Under the pieces are notes generated by a model. It searched no databases, was not told the DNA's origin, and worked only from the letters and a program-made list of their open reading frames with translations. Both the position numbers and the translations under genes were made by a program. A DNA stretch of 64,000 nt from Paenibacillus timonensis (GTDB lineage Bacteria > Bacillota > Bacilli > Paenibacillales > Paenibacillaceae): the NCBI RefSeq assembly GCF_009725205.1, contig NZ_WNZY01000025.1:1-64000 (forward strand), in the 5' to 3' direction. How positions within the stretch are numbered: position 1 is the stretch's first letter; every line of letters starts with the position of its first letter. Positions 45,845-54,802 of the stretch are shown in pieces.

Positions 45845-46762
45845 ATGAAGACCATCAAGCTGGGAACAAGCACGCTGGAAGTCCCCGTCATCGCCGTCGG
45901 CTGCATGCGCATCAACTCGCTGGACAAAGCCGGTGCGGAACGTTTCGTACAAACCGCGTTGGAAGAAGGCGCTAATTTCTTCGACCATGCGGATATATAT
46001 GGAGGCGGCTCCTGCGAGGAGATTTTCGCCGATGCGATCCACATGAACCCGGAGATTCGGGAGAAAATCATCCTGCAATCGAAATGCGGCATCCGCCAAG
46101 GCTCCTTCGACTTCTCGAAAGAGCACATTTTGTCCTCGGTGGACGGCATTTTAAAACGCCTGAACACCGAATATCTTGACGTGCTGCTGCTGCATCGTCC
46201 GGATGCCCTCGTAGAGCCCGAGGAAGTTGCCGAAGCGTTCGACCAATTGCATACCGCGGGCAAAGTACGTCATTTTGGCGTATCCAACCAGAACCCGATG
46301 CAAATCCAACTGCTGCAAAAATACGTTAAACAGCCGATCGTCGCGAATCAGCTTCAGCTGAGCATCACGAACACCACGATGATTTCGGCCGGCATGAACG
46401 TAAACATGGAAAATGAAGCCGCCGTCAACCGCGATGGCAGCGTGCTGGACTTCTGCCGTTTGAACGACATCACGATCCAACCTTGGTCGCCGTTCCAATA
46501 CGGATTCTTCGAGGGAGTCTTCCTCGGCAACGAGAAGTTCCCTGAGCTGAATCAGAAGATTGACGAAATCGCCGCGAAATACGGCGTTACGAACACAACC
46601 ATTGCCATCGCGTGGCTGCTGCGCCACCCGGCCCAAATGCAGCCGGTGATCGGGACGATGAACATCGATCGTTTGAAGGACTGCATCCAAGCCGGCGAGA
46701 TCCGCTTGACCCGCGAAGAGTGGTACGAAATTTACCGCGCTGCGGGCAACATTTTGCCATAA
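45845..46762 (+). CDS. Aldo/keto reductase, YdhF-like
   Basis: 305-aa AKR with tetrad residues in FFDHADIYGGG (Asp and Tyr), LQSKCGI (Lys) and LLLHRPD (His). The long insert LSITNTTMISAGMNVNMENE is typical of the YdhF subgroup. ATG 45845 is preceded by GAGGAGG; upstream in-frame ATGs have no RBS. Substrate unknown; it is monocistronic with a terminator behind. Confidence 0.9.
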   Translation: MKTIKLGTSTLEVPVIAVGCMRINSLDKAGAERFVQTALEEGANFFDHADIYGGGSCEEIFADAIHMNPEIREKIILQSKCGIRQGSFDFSKEHILSSVDGILKRLNTEYLDVLLLHRPDALVEPEEVAEAFDQLHTAGKVRHFGVSNQNPMQIQLLQKYVKQPIVANQLQLSITNTTMISAGMNVNMENEAAVNRDGSVLDFCRLNDITIQPWSPFQYGFFEGVFLGNEKFPELNQKIDEIAAKYGVTNTTIAIAWLLRHPAQMQPVIGTMNIDRLKDCIQAGEIRLTREEWYEIYRAAGNILP

Positions 46763-46782
46763 GCCAAGTCGTCCCTACGCGA

Positions 46783-46826
46783 AACAACCTAAGCCCTGTT
46801 TCTTACGGACTTAGGTTGTTTTTTTG
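46783..46826 (+). terminator. Terminator of the YdhF-like gene
   Basis: AACAACCTAAG (46783-46793) pairs perfectly with CTTAGGTTGTT (46810-46820), followed by T-run. Confidence 0.9.
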
Positions 46827-46853
46827 CCAAAATTCCCGAAAGGAGGCGTTCCT

Positions 46854-48068
46854 ATGCCATCCGGAAGCACACCGGTCCGGTTGAGTCGGTTTCTGGCGTT
46901 GACCCTGGCCGTCACCGCCGGCATCGCCGTGGCGAATCTTTATTATATCCAGCCGCTGCTGGCGGAAATCGCCGCCGCGTTTCATGTCACGCAAGCCCAG
47001 GTGGGTTATGCCGCCACCTTGACCCAAGTCGGATATGCGCTGGGGATGCTGATGATCCTGCCGCTGGCCGATATCCGCGAGAAGAAATCGCTGATCCTGT
47101 TCATGCTCCTCTGCTCCGCCGGCGCCTTGTTATTTCTGGCGTTTGCCTGGAACAGCACCGTGCTGAGCATCGCTTCCTTCGCCGTTGGCTTCACTTCCAT
47201 TGTGCCTCAACTGATCGTACCGCTCGCTGCGCAGCTGGCCGACCCGAAGGAACGCGGCCGGATTATCGGCACCGTTATGAGCGGACTCTTAATCGGGATT
47301 CTCGTCTCCCGGACCTTCAGCGGACTCGTAGGCAAATACCTTGGCTGGCCGTCCGTCTATTTCATCGCCTCCGGTCTCATGATCCTTCTGGCTGGCTTCC
47401 TGACGTTTCGTCTACCCAAATCCCCGTCCACGGCATCGGCAGGTTACGGGGCTTTGTTCCGCTCGATGGCGTCGCTTATCAAAGATCTACCGCTACTCCG
47501 AGAGGCGTCGCTGAACGGCGGCATGATGTTCGCCGCGTTTAGCGTGTTCTGGACGACGCTGTCGTTCCTGCTGGCCGAACCCCGCTTTGGGCTAGGCCCT
47601 GACGCGGCCGGTCTGTTCGGGCTCATCGGCGTCGTCGGGGCTCTGGCCGCTCCGGTTGCCGGGCGGATGGCCGACCGGCGCAGCCCGCGCTTCACCATTG
47701 GCATCGGCATGGGCGCGGTCATCCTCGCCTACGTCTGCCTGCTGGGCTTCGGCTACATCCTGGCGGGGCTGGTTGTCGGCGTGATCCTGCTTGATCTCGG
47801 TGTCCAATCAACGCAGATCTCCAACCAGGCCCGCATCCACGCCATCAGCGACGAAGCCCGCAACCGCATCAATACGATTTACATGGTTTCGTATTTCGTC
47901 GGCGGTGCCCTCGGCTCCTGGGTCGGCTCGTTCAGCTATGCGCATTTCGGCTGGACCGGCGTGTGCATCGCCGGCCTGCTAACGCAGCTCATCGCCGTTT
48001 ATGCGCAGGTGCGCGATCGGCGGCGCGAGCTGGGCAGTAGATCGGAAGCACCGGCTAACGGAATCTAG
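46854..48068 (+). CDS. MFS transporter
   Basis: 404-aa 12-helix major-facilitator protein with the MFS loop motif DIREKKSLI after helix 2 and a drug-exporter-like N-terminal half (TAGIAVANLYYIQPLLAEIA). ATG 46854 follows AAAGGAGG; the frame upstream overlaps the terminator. Likely an efflux pump; substrate unknown. Confidence 0.87.
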   Translation: MPSGSTPVRLSRFLALTLAVTAGIAVANLYYIQPLLAEIAAAFHVTQAQVGYAATLTQVGYALGMLMILPLADIREKKSLILFMLLCSAGALLFLAFAWNSTVLSIASFAVGFTSIVPQLIVPLAAQLADPKERGRIIGTVMSGLLIGILVSRTFSGLVGKYLGWPSVYFIASGLMILLAGFLTFRLPKSPSTASAGYGALFRSMASLIKDLPLLREASLNGGMMFAAFSVFWTTLSFLLAEPRFGLGPDAAGLFGLIGVVGALAAPVAGRMADRRSPRFTIGIGMGAVILAYVCLLGFGYILAGLVVGVILLDLGVQSTQISNQARIHAISDEARNRINTIYMVSYFVGGALGSWVGSFSYAHFGWTGVCIAGLLTQLIAVYAQVRDRRRELGSRSEAPANGI

Positions 48069-48076
48069 GAACGTCC

Positions 48077-48209
48077 TAACGGAACGCAAAGACCCTATTT
48101 CGCTCTAAATCACGTCCATACAGGTGATTAGGAGGAAATAAGGTCTTCCACTTCCGTTAGAACTCCCATCATGCGAAATGGGGCTAAATAAGGTCGCTGA
48201 GTTCCGTTA
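48077..48209. repeat. Three copies of a 24-bp intergenic repeat
   Basis: The unit AAATAAGGTC-N6-TTCCGTTA occurs at 48136-48159 and 48186-48209 in direct orientation, and inverted (with one extra difference) at 48077-48100. It fills the gap between the converging MFS and NUDIX genes and can fold into a long imperfect hairpin, so it may also terminate both. Confidence 0.65.
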
Positions 48210-48219
48210 CAGTCCCAGC

Positions 48220-48642
48220 CTACTCCCTTCTCTGTAGCGCCTCAATTGCTGCCGCGGTGAAACTGGCCAGCTTGTCCGGCAAACGATTCAAAGGGAACCA
48301 CTCCATCGCGCCGATGGCTCCCCCTTCCTCCATATTCCGAAGCTCGCCACCGACAACCACCGCTTCGAATATCACCGAAACCCAGTGCTCCATCTTTTCC
48401 GGTCGAATCGTCTCCGCCGTACACAATAGCCCCGTTACCTCGATATCGAGGTTTACCTCTTCCTTGATTTCCCGCACGACACCATGCTCCATCGTTTCGT
48501 ACAAATCGATTTTTCCACCGGGGATGCTCCAAGTGTCCTTTTCCGGTTCCCGATTGCGCAGCACCATCAGGATCTCCCCCTGGTCGTTCCGAATCACCGC
48601 ACCTACCCCCAACCGTGGGACGGCAGTTTCCATTGTTTTCAT
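48220..48642 (-). CDS. NUDIX hydrolase
   Basis: 140-aa pyrophosphohydrolase. Nudix box GGKIDLYETMEHGVVREIKEE has the expected spacing, with Asn in place of the final Gly (EEVNL). N-terminus RLGVGAVIRNDQGEILMVLR is typical of MutT/ADP-sugar types. ATG 48642 follows GGTGGAG; two earlier ATGs are weaker. Substrate unknown. Confidence 0.88.
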   Translation of the reverse strand: MKTMETAVPRLGVGAVIRNDQGEILMVLRNREPEKDTWSIPGGKIDLYETMEHGVVREIKEEVNLDIEVTGLLCTAETIRPEKMEHWVSVIFEAVVVGGELRNMEEGGAIGAMEWFPLNRLPDKLASFTAAAIEALQRRE

Positions 48643-48720
48643 GCGTTTCTCCACCTCTCAACAGTACACACCCAAGTAGATTACCGGGTTCTATTATAAA
48701 GTAAAAACCTTTTGCTTATT

Positions 48721-48738
48721 TTGTGAATTATTTCACTT
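48721..48738. promoter_or_regulatory. Rex-box-like site
   Basis: TTGTGAA-TTAT-TTCACTT matches the Rex consensus TTGTGAA-N4-TTCACAA at 12 of 14 fixed positions with the correct 4-bp spacer, 97 bp upstream of the secreted flavin reductase start. Confidence 0.6.
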
Positions 48739-48767
48739 TAATGTACGAGGAATCGCGCTATTCTGAT

Positions 48768-48783
48768 AGTGACCACGGTCACT
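48768..48783. promoter_or_regulatory. 7-2-7 dyad, candidate TetR-type operator
   Basis: AGTGACC-AC-GGTCACT, perfect arms, directly after a possible -10 (TATTCT near 48759) of the flavin reductase gene; a further partial copy (CGGTCA) follows. Confidence 0.5.
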
Positions 48784-48834
48784 GACTTCGGTCATCGAAC
48801 GCGGACAAATCAAGATTGAAGGGGAGTTTGGGCT

Positions 48835-50742
48835 ATGAAATCTTGGATTAAGTCGGTAACAGCGGGCTTATTAGGCCTAGCGCTGGTCCTCGGCGGCGCA
48901 CAAATCGGTAGCAAAGCTGTCAGCGATGTCAATGCCGCAGCGGCACAAGGTGCAAACAGCAAGACGGGCACCGCAACGGAAAAAGGCTTTGGCGGAGATG
49001 TCAAAGTGACCTTAACCGTCGACGGCAAGAAAATCACCAATGTAACGATTCAAGCGGACAAGGAAACGCCGGAAGTCGGAGGCGCGGCCGCGAAGAAGCT
49101 GCAGGAGCAAATAGTAGCTAAGCAAAACGTTGAACTGGACGCTATCGCCGGTGCATCCCACACCTCGGCCGCCGTATTGGCCGCCGCTAAAGCGGCGCTG
49201 GCACAAACCGGCCTGAAGCCTTCTGACTTGCAAACGGTTACGACGGGCGGCAAGGTACATACCGCTACGGCGGACGTCGTCGTCGTTGGCGGCGGCACAT
49301 CGGGAACGGCCGCTGCACTGGCCGCAGTTCAAAACGGCGCGAAGGTGATCGTGCTGGAGAAAACCTCCGCGATGGGCGGTCTCTTAAACTACGCGATGGG
49401 CATCGCCGGTACGGAAACCTCCCTGCAAAAGAAAGCCGGAGAAACCGTAACGACCGAATACCTATTTAACTATCTGGAGAAATACAACCATTACCGCAGC
49501 AATGCCCCGCTGCTCAAGGCCGTTCTCAACAAATCGGGCAGTACGATTGATTGGCTGCAGGCCAACGGCATCGGATTGCGGCTGAGCCTTGGGGTCAACC
49601 AGAAGCTGCATGTCGATTCGCCAAAGACGTATCACCTGTGGACGAACGCGAAAGCAGACTTTGCCAAGCTGCATGAACGGATGCAAAAAGAACTCGGTGT
49701 CGACGTCCGCTTCAACACGACCGGACAGTCGTTGATCACCGATGCGAAAGGCCGCGTCACCGGCGTCACCGCCACCATGGAGGACGGCAGCACCCTGAAG
49801 GTGACGGCGAAAAACGTCATCCTGGCCAGCGGCGGATTCGGGGCCAATGAAGAGATGTTCAAAGAGAAAACGAAGGTGAATTATTATAACTATTACGGGT
49901 GGGGGAACAAAGGCGAAGGCGTGAAAATGGCTTGGGCGATCGGTGCTGACGAAATCGGCAGCGGCGTGATCCAAATCCACCTGGGCGACCTGTCGGGGAC
50001 CAAAGGGATCTTCGAAAACTACAACGGCCGTCCGACCTTTACCGTTAAAGACCTTCCGCTGTTCTGGGTGAACAAAGAAGGCACCCGGTTCGTGGACGAA
50101 GGGGTTGTGTATGACAACGTGCTGTGGGGGAATGCCGCTTACTCCGTGGGCGGCGAATATTTTGCCGTGATTGACCAAGCTACCGTGGACAAGCTGACCA
50201 AAGAGGGTAGCAGTTTGTGCGGCGCTTATCAAGTCAATGGGGACGGCTTATTTGCCCAAGGGCGCAACGACGTTACCAAGCTGAAGACTGCACCAATTAA
50301 AGATTTGCAATCTGATCTTGAAACATTCGCCAAAAACGGCGTTGTCGCCATCGGCAAAACGCTAGACGATTTGGCTGCCAAAACCGGCATGAACGCAGCG
50401 AAACTGAAATCGTCGGCACAAACCTACAACCAAGCCGTAGCAGCTAAAAAGGATACATTGTATTACAAGGACCCGGCTTACCTTCAATATAAGATTGAAA
50501 AAGGTCCGTTCTACGCCATCCGCGTCAGCGGTTCGACCTATGGGTCAATCGGCGGCGTACGCGTTAATGAAGACCTGCAGGCTTTGACCGCAGAAGGTAA
50601 AGTCATTCCTGGCCTTTATGCGGTTGGCAACGATGCTGGTGGTTTGTATGACAACAGCTACCCGGATGTGGAAGGCTTAACGATGGCCTTTGCCGTCAAC
50701 TCCGGCCGAATTGCCGGAGAACATGCGGCCTCCCACAAATAA
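48835..50742 (+). CDS. Secreted FMN- and FAD-containing reductase (fumarate/urocanate reductase-like)
   Basis: 635 aa. Signal peptide 1-34 (SVTAGLLGLALVLGGAQIG, no lipobox). FMN-binding domain ~40-125 with the flavinylation-type motif DAIAGASHTSAAV, whose Thr would receive FMN from ApbE. FAD_binding_2 domain ~142-630 (VVVVGGGTSGTAAALAAVQN and GLYAVGNDAGGLYDNSYPDV). There is no heme domain, unlike Shewanella flavocytochrome c. Such enzymes reduce fumarate, urocanate or related acceptors outside the membrane. Rex-like and TetR-like sites lie upstream. No apbE gene is in the window. Confidence 0.88.
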   Translation: MKSWIKSVTAGLLGLALVLGGAQIGSKAVSDVNAAAAQGANSKTGTATEKGFGGDVKVTLTVDGKKITNVTIQADKETPEVGGAAAKKLQEQIVAKQNVELDAIAGASHTSAAVLAAAKAALAQTGLKPSDLQTVTTGGKVHTATADVVVVGGGTSGTAAALAAVQNGAKVIVLEKTSAMGGLLNYAMGIAGTETSLQKKAGETVTTEYLFNYLEKYNHYRSNAPLLKAVLNKSGSTIDWLQANGIGLRLSLGVNQKLHVDSPKTYHLWTNAKADFAKLHERMQKELGVDVRFNTTGQSLITDAKGRVTGVTATMEDGSTLKVTAKNVILASGGFGANEEMFKEKTKVNYYNYYGWGNKGEGVKMAWAIGADEIGSGVIQIHLGDLSGTKGIFENYNGRPTFTVKDLPLFWVNKEGTRFVDEGVVYDNVLWGNAAYSVGGEYFAVIDQATVDKLTKEGSSLCGAYQVNGDGLFAQGRNDVTKLKTAPIKDLQSDLETFAKNGVVAIGKTLDDLAAKTGMNAAKLKSSAQTYNQAVAAKKDTLYYKDPAYLQYKIEKGPFYAIRVSGSTYGSIGGVRVNEDLQALTAEGKVIPGLYAVGNDAGGLYDNSYPDVEGLTMAFAVNSGRIAGEHAASHK

Positions 50743-50757
50743 CAAGGATACAAGCAA

Positions 50758-50799
50758 AACAACCCGTTCCTCCGCGATACTGCGGGGAAACGGGTTGTT
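50758..50799. terminator. Bidirectional terminator between the flavin reductase and TetR genes
   Basis: AACAACCCGTT (50758-50768) pairs perfectly with AACGGGTTGTT (50789-50799); an inner CCTCCGC/GCGGGG arm is present. Confidence 0.9.
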
Positions 50800-50805
50800 G
50801 TTATT

Positions 50806-51390
50806 TCATGAACGGATCGCATTCATCATAAATTCGAAATAATCCATGCCTTCCTGCATCAAGTCGTAACATTCGCTGTCGGCGATCCAATAGCGGACTA
50901 GACCGAGATTGCCGTCCGACCAGTAATGGCCGATTTTCTCCGGATTCAGCTCCTTGCGGAAAGCCTCCTGCTCTTGCCCCAGGCGGATATAACGCTCAAT
51001 AAAGCTGTTATGCAAGTCGGACACGTCTCCGCTGGAGAACTGAATCGTATGGATGATTTTGAAGATCTCCCGCGACATTGCCGGCCCGCATTCCATGACC
51101 GTTTGGAAATACATCCGGGTATACTCCCGAAGTTGCGGCTCTGCCGGCTGCGTAACATCAACTTCCAGACCGTGGAACAAACGGACGTTAATGTCCTTCA
51201 GAATTTCGATTGCAATCTCACTCTTGGAGCTGAAATGGGTATAGAATGAACCCTTGGCCACCTCGCTCTTCTGGCAAATCTGCGAGATCGTGACCTCGTC
51301 GTATCCATAGGCCGTAATCAACTCAATCGAATTCCGCAAAATTTTCTCTTTGGTGAGCAGCGATTGCTGCTCCCTTTTTTTCAATCCCAT
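50806..51390 (-). CDS. TetR-family regulator
   Basis: 194 aa. HTH region at ~15-60 (EVTISQICQKSEVAKGSFYT) followed by a helical ligand domain. ATG 51390 (MGLKKREQQS) is preceded by GAGGGG. It converges on the secreted flavin reductase gene, whose promoter bears a 7-2-7 dyad; this makes it a candidate repressor of that enzyme, although the regulator sits at the 3' end. Confidence 0.88.
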   Translation of the reverse strand: MGLKKREQQSLLTKEKILRNSIELITAYGYDEVTISQICQKSEVAKGSFYTHFSSKSEIAIEILKDINVRLFHGLEVDVTQPAEPQLREYTRMYFQTVMECGPAMSREIFKIIHTIQFSSGDVSDLHNSFIERYIRLGQEQEAFRKELNPEKIGHYWSDGNLGLVRYWIADSECYDLMQEGMDYFEFMMNAIRS

Positions 51391-51514
51391 GAGCTTGCCC
51401 CTCATTATCGATGATCATCCTACCCGCAACTTATCGTTCAACAACTCTTGTACCAGTGTAACGGATGTTTTGCTTGGGAGGCAAGTTCAGCACACTTCAG
51501 GCAGCGGTTTCGAA

Positions 51515-53242
51515 TTAAAACTTAAATTGTCCCACCAAACCATTCAAATCGTCAGCGACTTCCTTCATCTCCCCAGCCGAAGCGGATACCTGCTCCATGC
51601 TAGCCAACTGCTGCTCGGTGGAAGCGGAGATTTCCTCGGTAGCCGCAGTGGATTCCTGCGCGATGGAAGAGATGCTTTCGATGGTGCCGATCACTTCGTT
51701 TTTGTCGTGATTGACTTGAGTGATGCCGTCTATCAGTTCCTGCATCCCTGCGATCATATGATGAATCGTCTGGTCGATTTGCCGGAACGCCTTCCCGGTT
51801 TCCTGCGACACCTCACTTGTGCGGGTAATCACCTCGGCGCCTTGCTGCATAAACTCTCGGGTTTTCGCAACTGCGGCGGCCACTTCCCGAACCATCTCCT
51901 CGATCCCTTGCACCGAACCCGTCGTTTGTTCGGCCAGCTTGCGGATCTGCTCCGCCACGACCGCGAACCCACGTCCTTGTTCGCCGGCTCTGGCGCTTTC
52001 AATCATAGCGTTCAGCGCCAACAGATTGGTTTGCTCGGAGATCGCCTTGATCACGGTCGTGACCTGAGTGATCGCTTCCGATTTATCGCTGAGATCGTTG
52101 ACCTGCTCTTCGATATTGATGGTTACTTCCGCGTTTTCGCGGATCGCCTTCTGCAAATGCTTCATGCTGGTCATGGTTGTTTGGTTCGCTTCTTGGGTTT
52201 CCTCGATGCTGGTCTTCATCTCATCTGCCCGCCCGGTGAGCGAAATGATCTCCTCCGCCAATCGATTTAACCGCTCCAACCCTTCCTGTGCGTTTAACGC
52301 CAGGTCTCCCGACCCCGCCGCCAGCGCATCCGTCGCGGTCGAAATTTCTTTAGCCGCCTGCGAGCTCTCCCCGATCATAACCGAAAGCTGCTGCGAACCG
52401 GACGTGACCTGACCCGCGCGAAGCTGGATGTTCTCCATCATCCCGCCCAGCTTGCTGCGCATATGCGCCAAATCTGCCGCCATTCTCCCGATCTCATCCT
52501 CACTATCATGTACGAACTCCTCCGAGAAATCCCCGGCGGCATAGCTTTTGATACGCTTTGACATCATCGTGATCGGCCGGATCATCCGGCGTCCCATGAA
52601 CAAGCCCAAGGCAACCGCTAACAGTAGAATTGCAAGTGAAATAAAGATCGTCTCTTTCAATGCTTCCCGGATCTGACCATACATGCTTTCCAGCGAGATC
52701 CCCACATTTAGTGCGCCGGAGAGCTCCTTGCTGTATGTAAAATCTGTCGAGATGTTATAAACCTTCTCCCCGCCGGCCGTTTCCAAGATACTGCCTTGGG
52801 TCTCCTGATTGGAAACCACGGTGGTTAAATCCGTGTTCGTTGATGTTGCCGAGGCCGAAGCCGTAGCGTCCGTCGCCTCAGCATCGTTCCCTTCCTGGGT
52901 CCGGCTATTGTCGGACACGATTAAATTCCCCTTCGCATCGGAGAGGGAGATATACACGATGTTGCCTTTTCCCTCCTCTTTGATCGTCTGGAATACCTTC
53001 TGAAGTTGGCCCATGTCCAGCAGCTCGTTGCTAACGATCTCGCGTTTGATATTCGTTACGAGGGTGGTCCCGTCACTTCTCATTTGGCTGGTCATCGATC
53101 TTTGCACCTCATAATAAGACACCAAAGTGAAGGAAACGGCGCATACTACCATTAGCAACACGATCATTCCCACCAATTTGCCGATTAGCGAACGAAATCT
53201 GAATCTCTTGAACCATCGGAATGGATTTCCTAGCCTGAACAT
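51515..53242 (-). CDS. Methyl-accepting chemotaxis protein
   Basis: 575-aa transmembrane chemoreceptor. TM1 ~20-42, extracellular sCache-like sensor ~45-185 with a Thr/Ala/Ser-rich insertion ([20 protein letters not shown]), TM2 ~188-208, HAMP ~208-262 and the signalling domain to the end. The conserved hairpin tip is [20 protein letters not shown] followed by [19 protein letters not shown] precedes the ATG. It signals to CheA/CheW; the ligand is unknown. Confidence 0.93.
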   Translation of the reverse strand: MFRLGNPFRWFKRFRFRSLIGKLVGMIVLLMVVCAVSFTLVSYYEVQRSMTSQMRSDGTTLVTNIKREIVSNELLDMGQLQKVFQTIKEEGKGNIVYISLSDAKGNLIVSDNSRTQEGNDAEATDATASASATSTNTDLTTVVSNQETQGSILETAGGEKVYNISTDFTYSKELSGALNVGISLESMYGQIREALKETIFISLAILLLAVALGLFMGRRMIRPITMMSKRIKSYAAGDFSEEFVHDSEDEIGRMAADLAHMRSKLGGMMENIQLRAGQVTSGSQQLSVMIGESSQAAKEISTATDALAAGSGDLALNAQEGLERLNRLAEEIISLTGRADEMKTSIEETQEANQTTMTSMKHLQKAIRENAEVTINIEEQVNDLSDKSEAITQVTTVIKAISEQTNLLALNAMIESARAGEQGRGFAVVAEQIRKLAEQTTGSVQGIEEMVREVAAAVAKTREFMQQGAEVITRTSEVSQETGKAFRQIDQTIHHMIAGMQELIDGITQVNHDKNEVIGTIESISSIAQESTAATEEISASTEQQLASMEQVSASAGEMKEVADDLNGLVGQFKF

Positions 53243-53511
53243 TATAATTCCACCTTTGATATTATTTTCACATAGAGGACGACTTCAACAACGCTTGCAT
53301 AATTGTCAATTAATACAAACGATGTTATCTTCCTAATTTTAACCAAAACGAATAATATCACAGTGACTATTTTAATAGTTCACATGTCACGGAATAGAGG
53401 ACCTAAGTCCTGCGTGTAAAAAATACAAATCCTAGGGAACCCGGCTACCCCAATGGCCGTCACCAATTATTCACCACCCTGACCTTTTTTTTCGGGGATC
53501 ACGAGCTTATT
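53243..53511. other. Intergenic stretch without recognised features
   Basis: AT-rich region between the chemoreceptor start and the coat-protein promoter. It should hold the chemoreceptor promoter on the minus strand, but no hexamer pair stands out; nothing else was recognised. Confidence 0.5.
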
Positions 53512-53540
53512 GCATATTTGTCCCGGTTTCGCAGACAATA
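53512..53540 (+). promoter_or_regulatory. Possible forespore (sigma-F/G-like) promoter
   Basis: GCATA (53512-53516), 17-bp gap, GACAATA (53534-53540), 34 bp before the first coat-protein start. The hexamers resemble forespore sigma sites, but the match is loose. Confidence 0.3.
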
Positions 53541-53573
53541 ACCAGCGAATACCAAATGAAAGGAGCAGATCAC

Positions 53574-53759
53574 ATGTCCCAAATCAACCAACAGGAGCTG
53601 CAGAGCCTGCGGCACCTGATCGGCGCACATGAAACGGCACATCAAAAAATGCTCACCTACGCGCAGCAGTCCGTCGATCCGCAGGTCAAAGCCTACTTTC
53701 AAAAATCGGCCCAAGACGCGATGAACACCAAGCAACAGCTGATGTCATTTTTGAATTAG
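53574..53759 (+). CDS. Small spore-coat-like protein
   Basis: 61 aa, helical, Gln-rich (MSQINQQELQSLRHLIGAHE, then QKSAQDAMNTKQQLMSFLN). It resembles the short partner proteins that accompany CotF-family coat proteins in Paenibacillus and Bacillus. ATG 53574 follows AAAGGAG. The next gene starts 16 bp later, so they form an operon. Confidence 0.7.
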   Translation: MSQINQQELQSLRHLIGAHETAHQKMLTYAQQSVDPQVKAYFQKSAQDAMNTKQQLMSFLN

Positions 53760-53775
53760 GGAGGAACATTAACCA

Positions 53776-54024
53776 ATGATGCAAGATAAAGAAATGGTGA
53801 ACGACGCGTTGTCCATGGTCAAGAGCAGCTTGACTACTTACAGCAGCGTCATTTCGGAGTGCGCCAATCTCCAGCTGAGATCCACCGTTCAACAAATCCG
53901 GGACAATTGCGAAAAATCCCAATACGAGCTGTTCCAACTGGCCGAGTCCAAAGGTTTCTACCAGCCGGCGATGATGGCGGACACTCAGGAAGTACAGCAA
54001 GTGAAGTCGCAGCTTGGCAGCTGA
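53776..54024 (+). CDS. CotF-family spore coat protein
   Basis: 82-aa protein with the coat-F domain (DKEMVNDALSMVKSSLTTYS, then SVISECANLQLRSTVQQIRD, ending in KGFYQPA). It is expected in the spore coat. GGGAGGAAC lies upstream, and a strong terminator is 35 bp downstream. Confidence 0.85.
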   Translation: MMQDKEMVNDALSMVKSSLTTYSSVISECANLQLRSTVQQIRDNCEKSQYELFQLAESKGFYQPAMMADTQEVQQVKSQLGS

Positions 54025-54058
54025 AGAGGAGTCCCCCTGCAGAAGCACGACAAGTAGC

Positions 54059-54099
54059 AAAAAGCTTCCTCGCATCTTTTTGATGCAGGAAGCTTTTTT
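54059..54099 (+). terminator. Terminator of the coat-protein operon
   Basis: AAAAAGCTTCCTCGCATC and GATGCAGGAAGCTTTTTT form a 17-bp stem with one mismatch and flanking A/T runs. Confidence 0.92.
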
Positions 54100-54212
54100 A
54101 CGGTTTTTATCTCCTTAGGGCGAAAGGAGGGGACAAGCCACAGATGTATGCGAAAAATCGAATACAAATCGGTAGTACGAGTACTCCATCTCATCAAGTT
54201 AACCTAGCCCCA

Positions 54213-54782
54213 CTATTGCCCCTGCTTCTGCTCCTTTGCCGCCAGCTGGTCTCGGGCCAGTTCCCGGTTCAACTCAGCAACCGCCTCGTCCAGCCGCTCA
54301 CGGAGCTGCTCCTCAAGCGCGTAACCTCCGGCGTTCTCCAAACGGCTGACCCACTGATCTACGGCGAACACGCCGCTGAGGATATGCGTCCCGCCAAGTG
54401 CCGCGACCACCGGTTTCAGTGCATAGTCCACCGCCAGCAAATGGGCGATTGTCCCGCCGATAAAGAGTGGCAGTACCACTTTGCCCTGCAGCCCTTTTTG
54501 CGGGATTAAGTCCAGGATCGTCTTTAGTGCGCCTGAGTAGGCTGCTTTGTAGACTGGACTCGCGATGACGACCGCATCCGCCGATTCGACGGCAGCGAGT
54601 GCCGCCTTTATGGCCGGGCTACCGAAGTTAGCCCGCAGCAAATCCTCCGCCGGCAGTTCCGCAGCCGAAATCCTATCGATGGCACTGCCCGTTTGGATCA
54701 GTCGTTCCCGCACGTAATCCGTTAATCCAAACAACCGCGAACCTGGGGTTGGGCTCCCTGCAATAATGGTCACTCTAGACAT
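54213..54782 (-). CDS. NADPH-dependent FMN reductase, SsuE type
   Basis: 189-aa flavodoxin-fold reductase (MSRVTIIAGSPTPGSRLFGL; FMN-binding segment SADAVVIASPVYKAAYSGAL). It supplies FMNH2 to two-component luciferase-like monooxygenases. Two such monooxygenase genes are in the same operon, one lying 20 bp upstream, so it is most likely their reductase partner. Last gene of the sulfur-scavenging operon. Confidence 0.9.
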   Translation of the reverse strand: MSRVTIIAGSPTPGSRLFGLTDYVRERLIQTGSAIDRISAAELPAEDLLRANFGSPAIKAALAAVESADAVVIASPVYKAAYSGALKTILDLIPQKGLQGKVVLPLFIGGTIAHLLAVDYALKPVVAALGGTHILSGVFAVDQWVSRLENAGGYALEEQLRERLDEAVAELNRELARDQLAAKEQKQGQ

Positions 54783-54802
54783 AACTCTCTCCCTCCTTTC
54801 CC

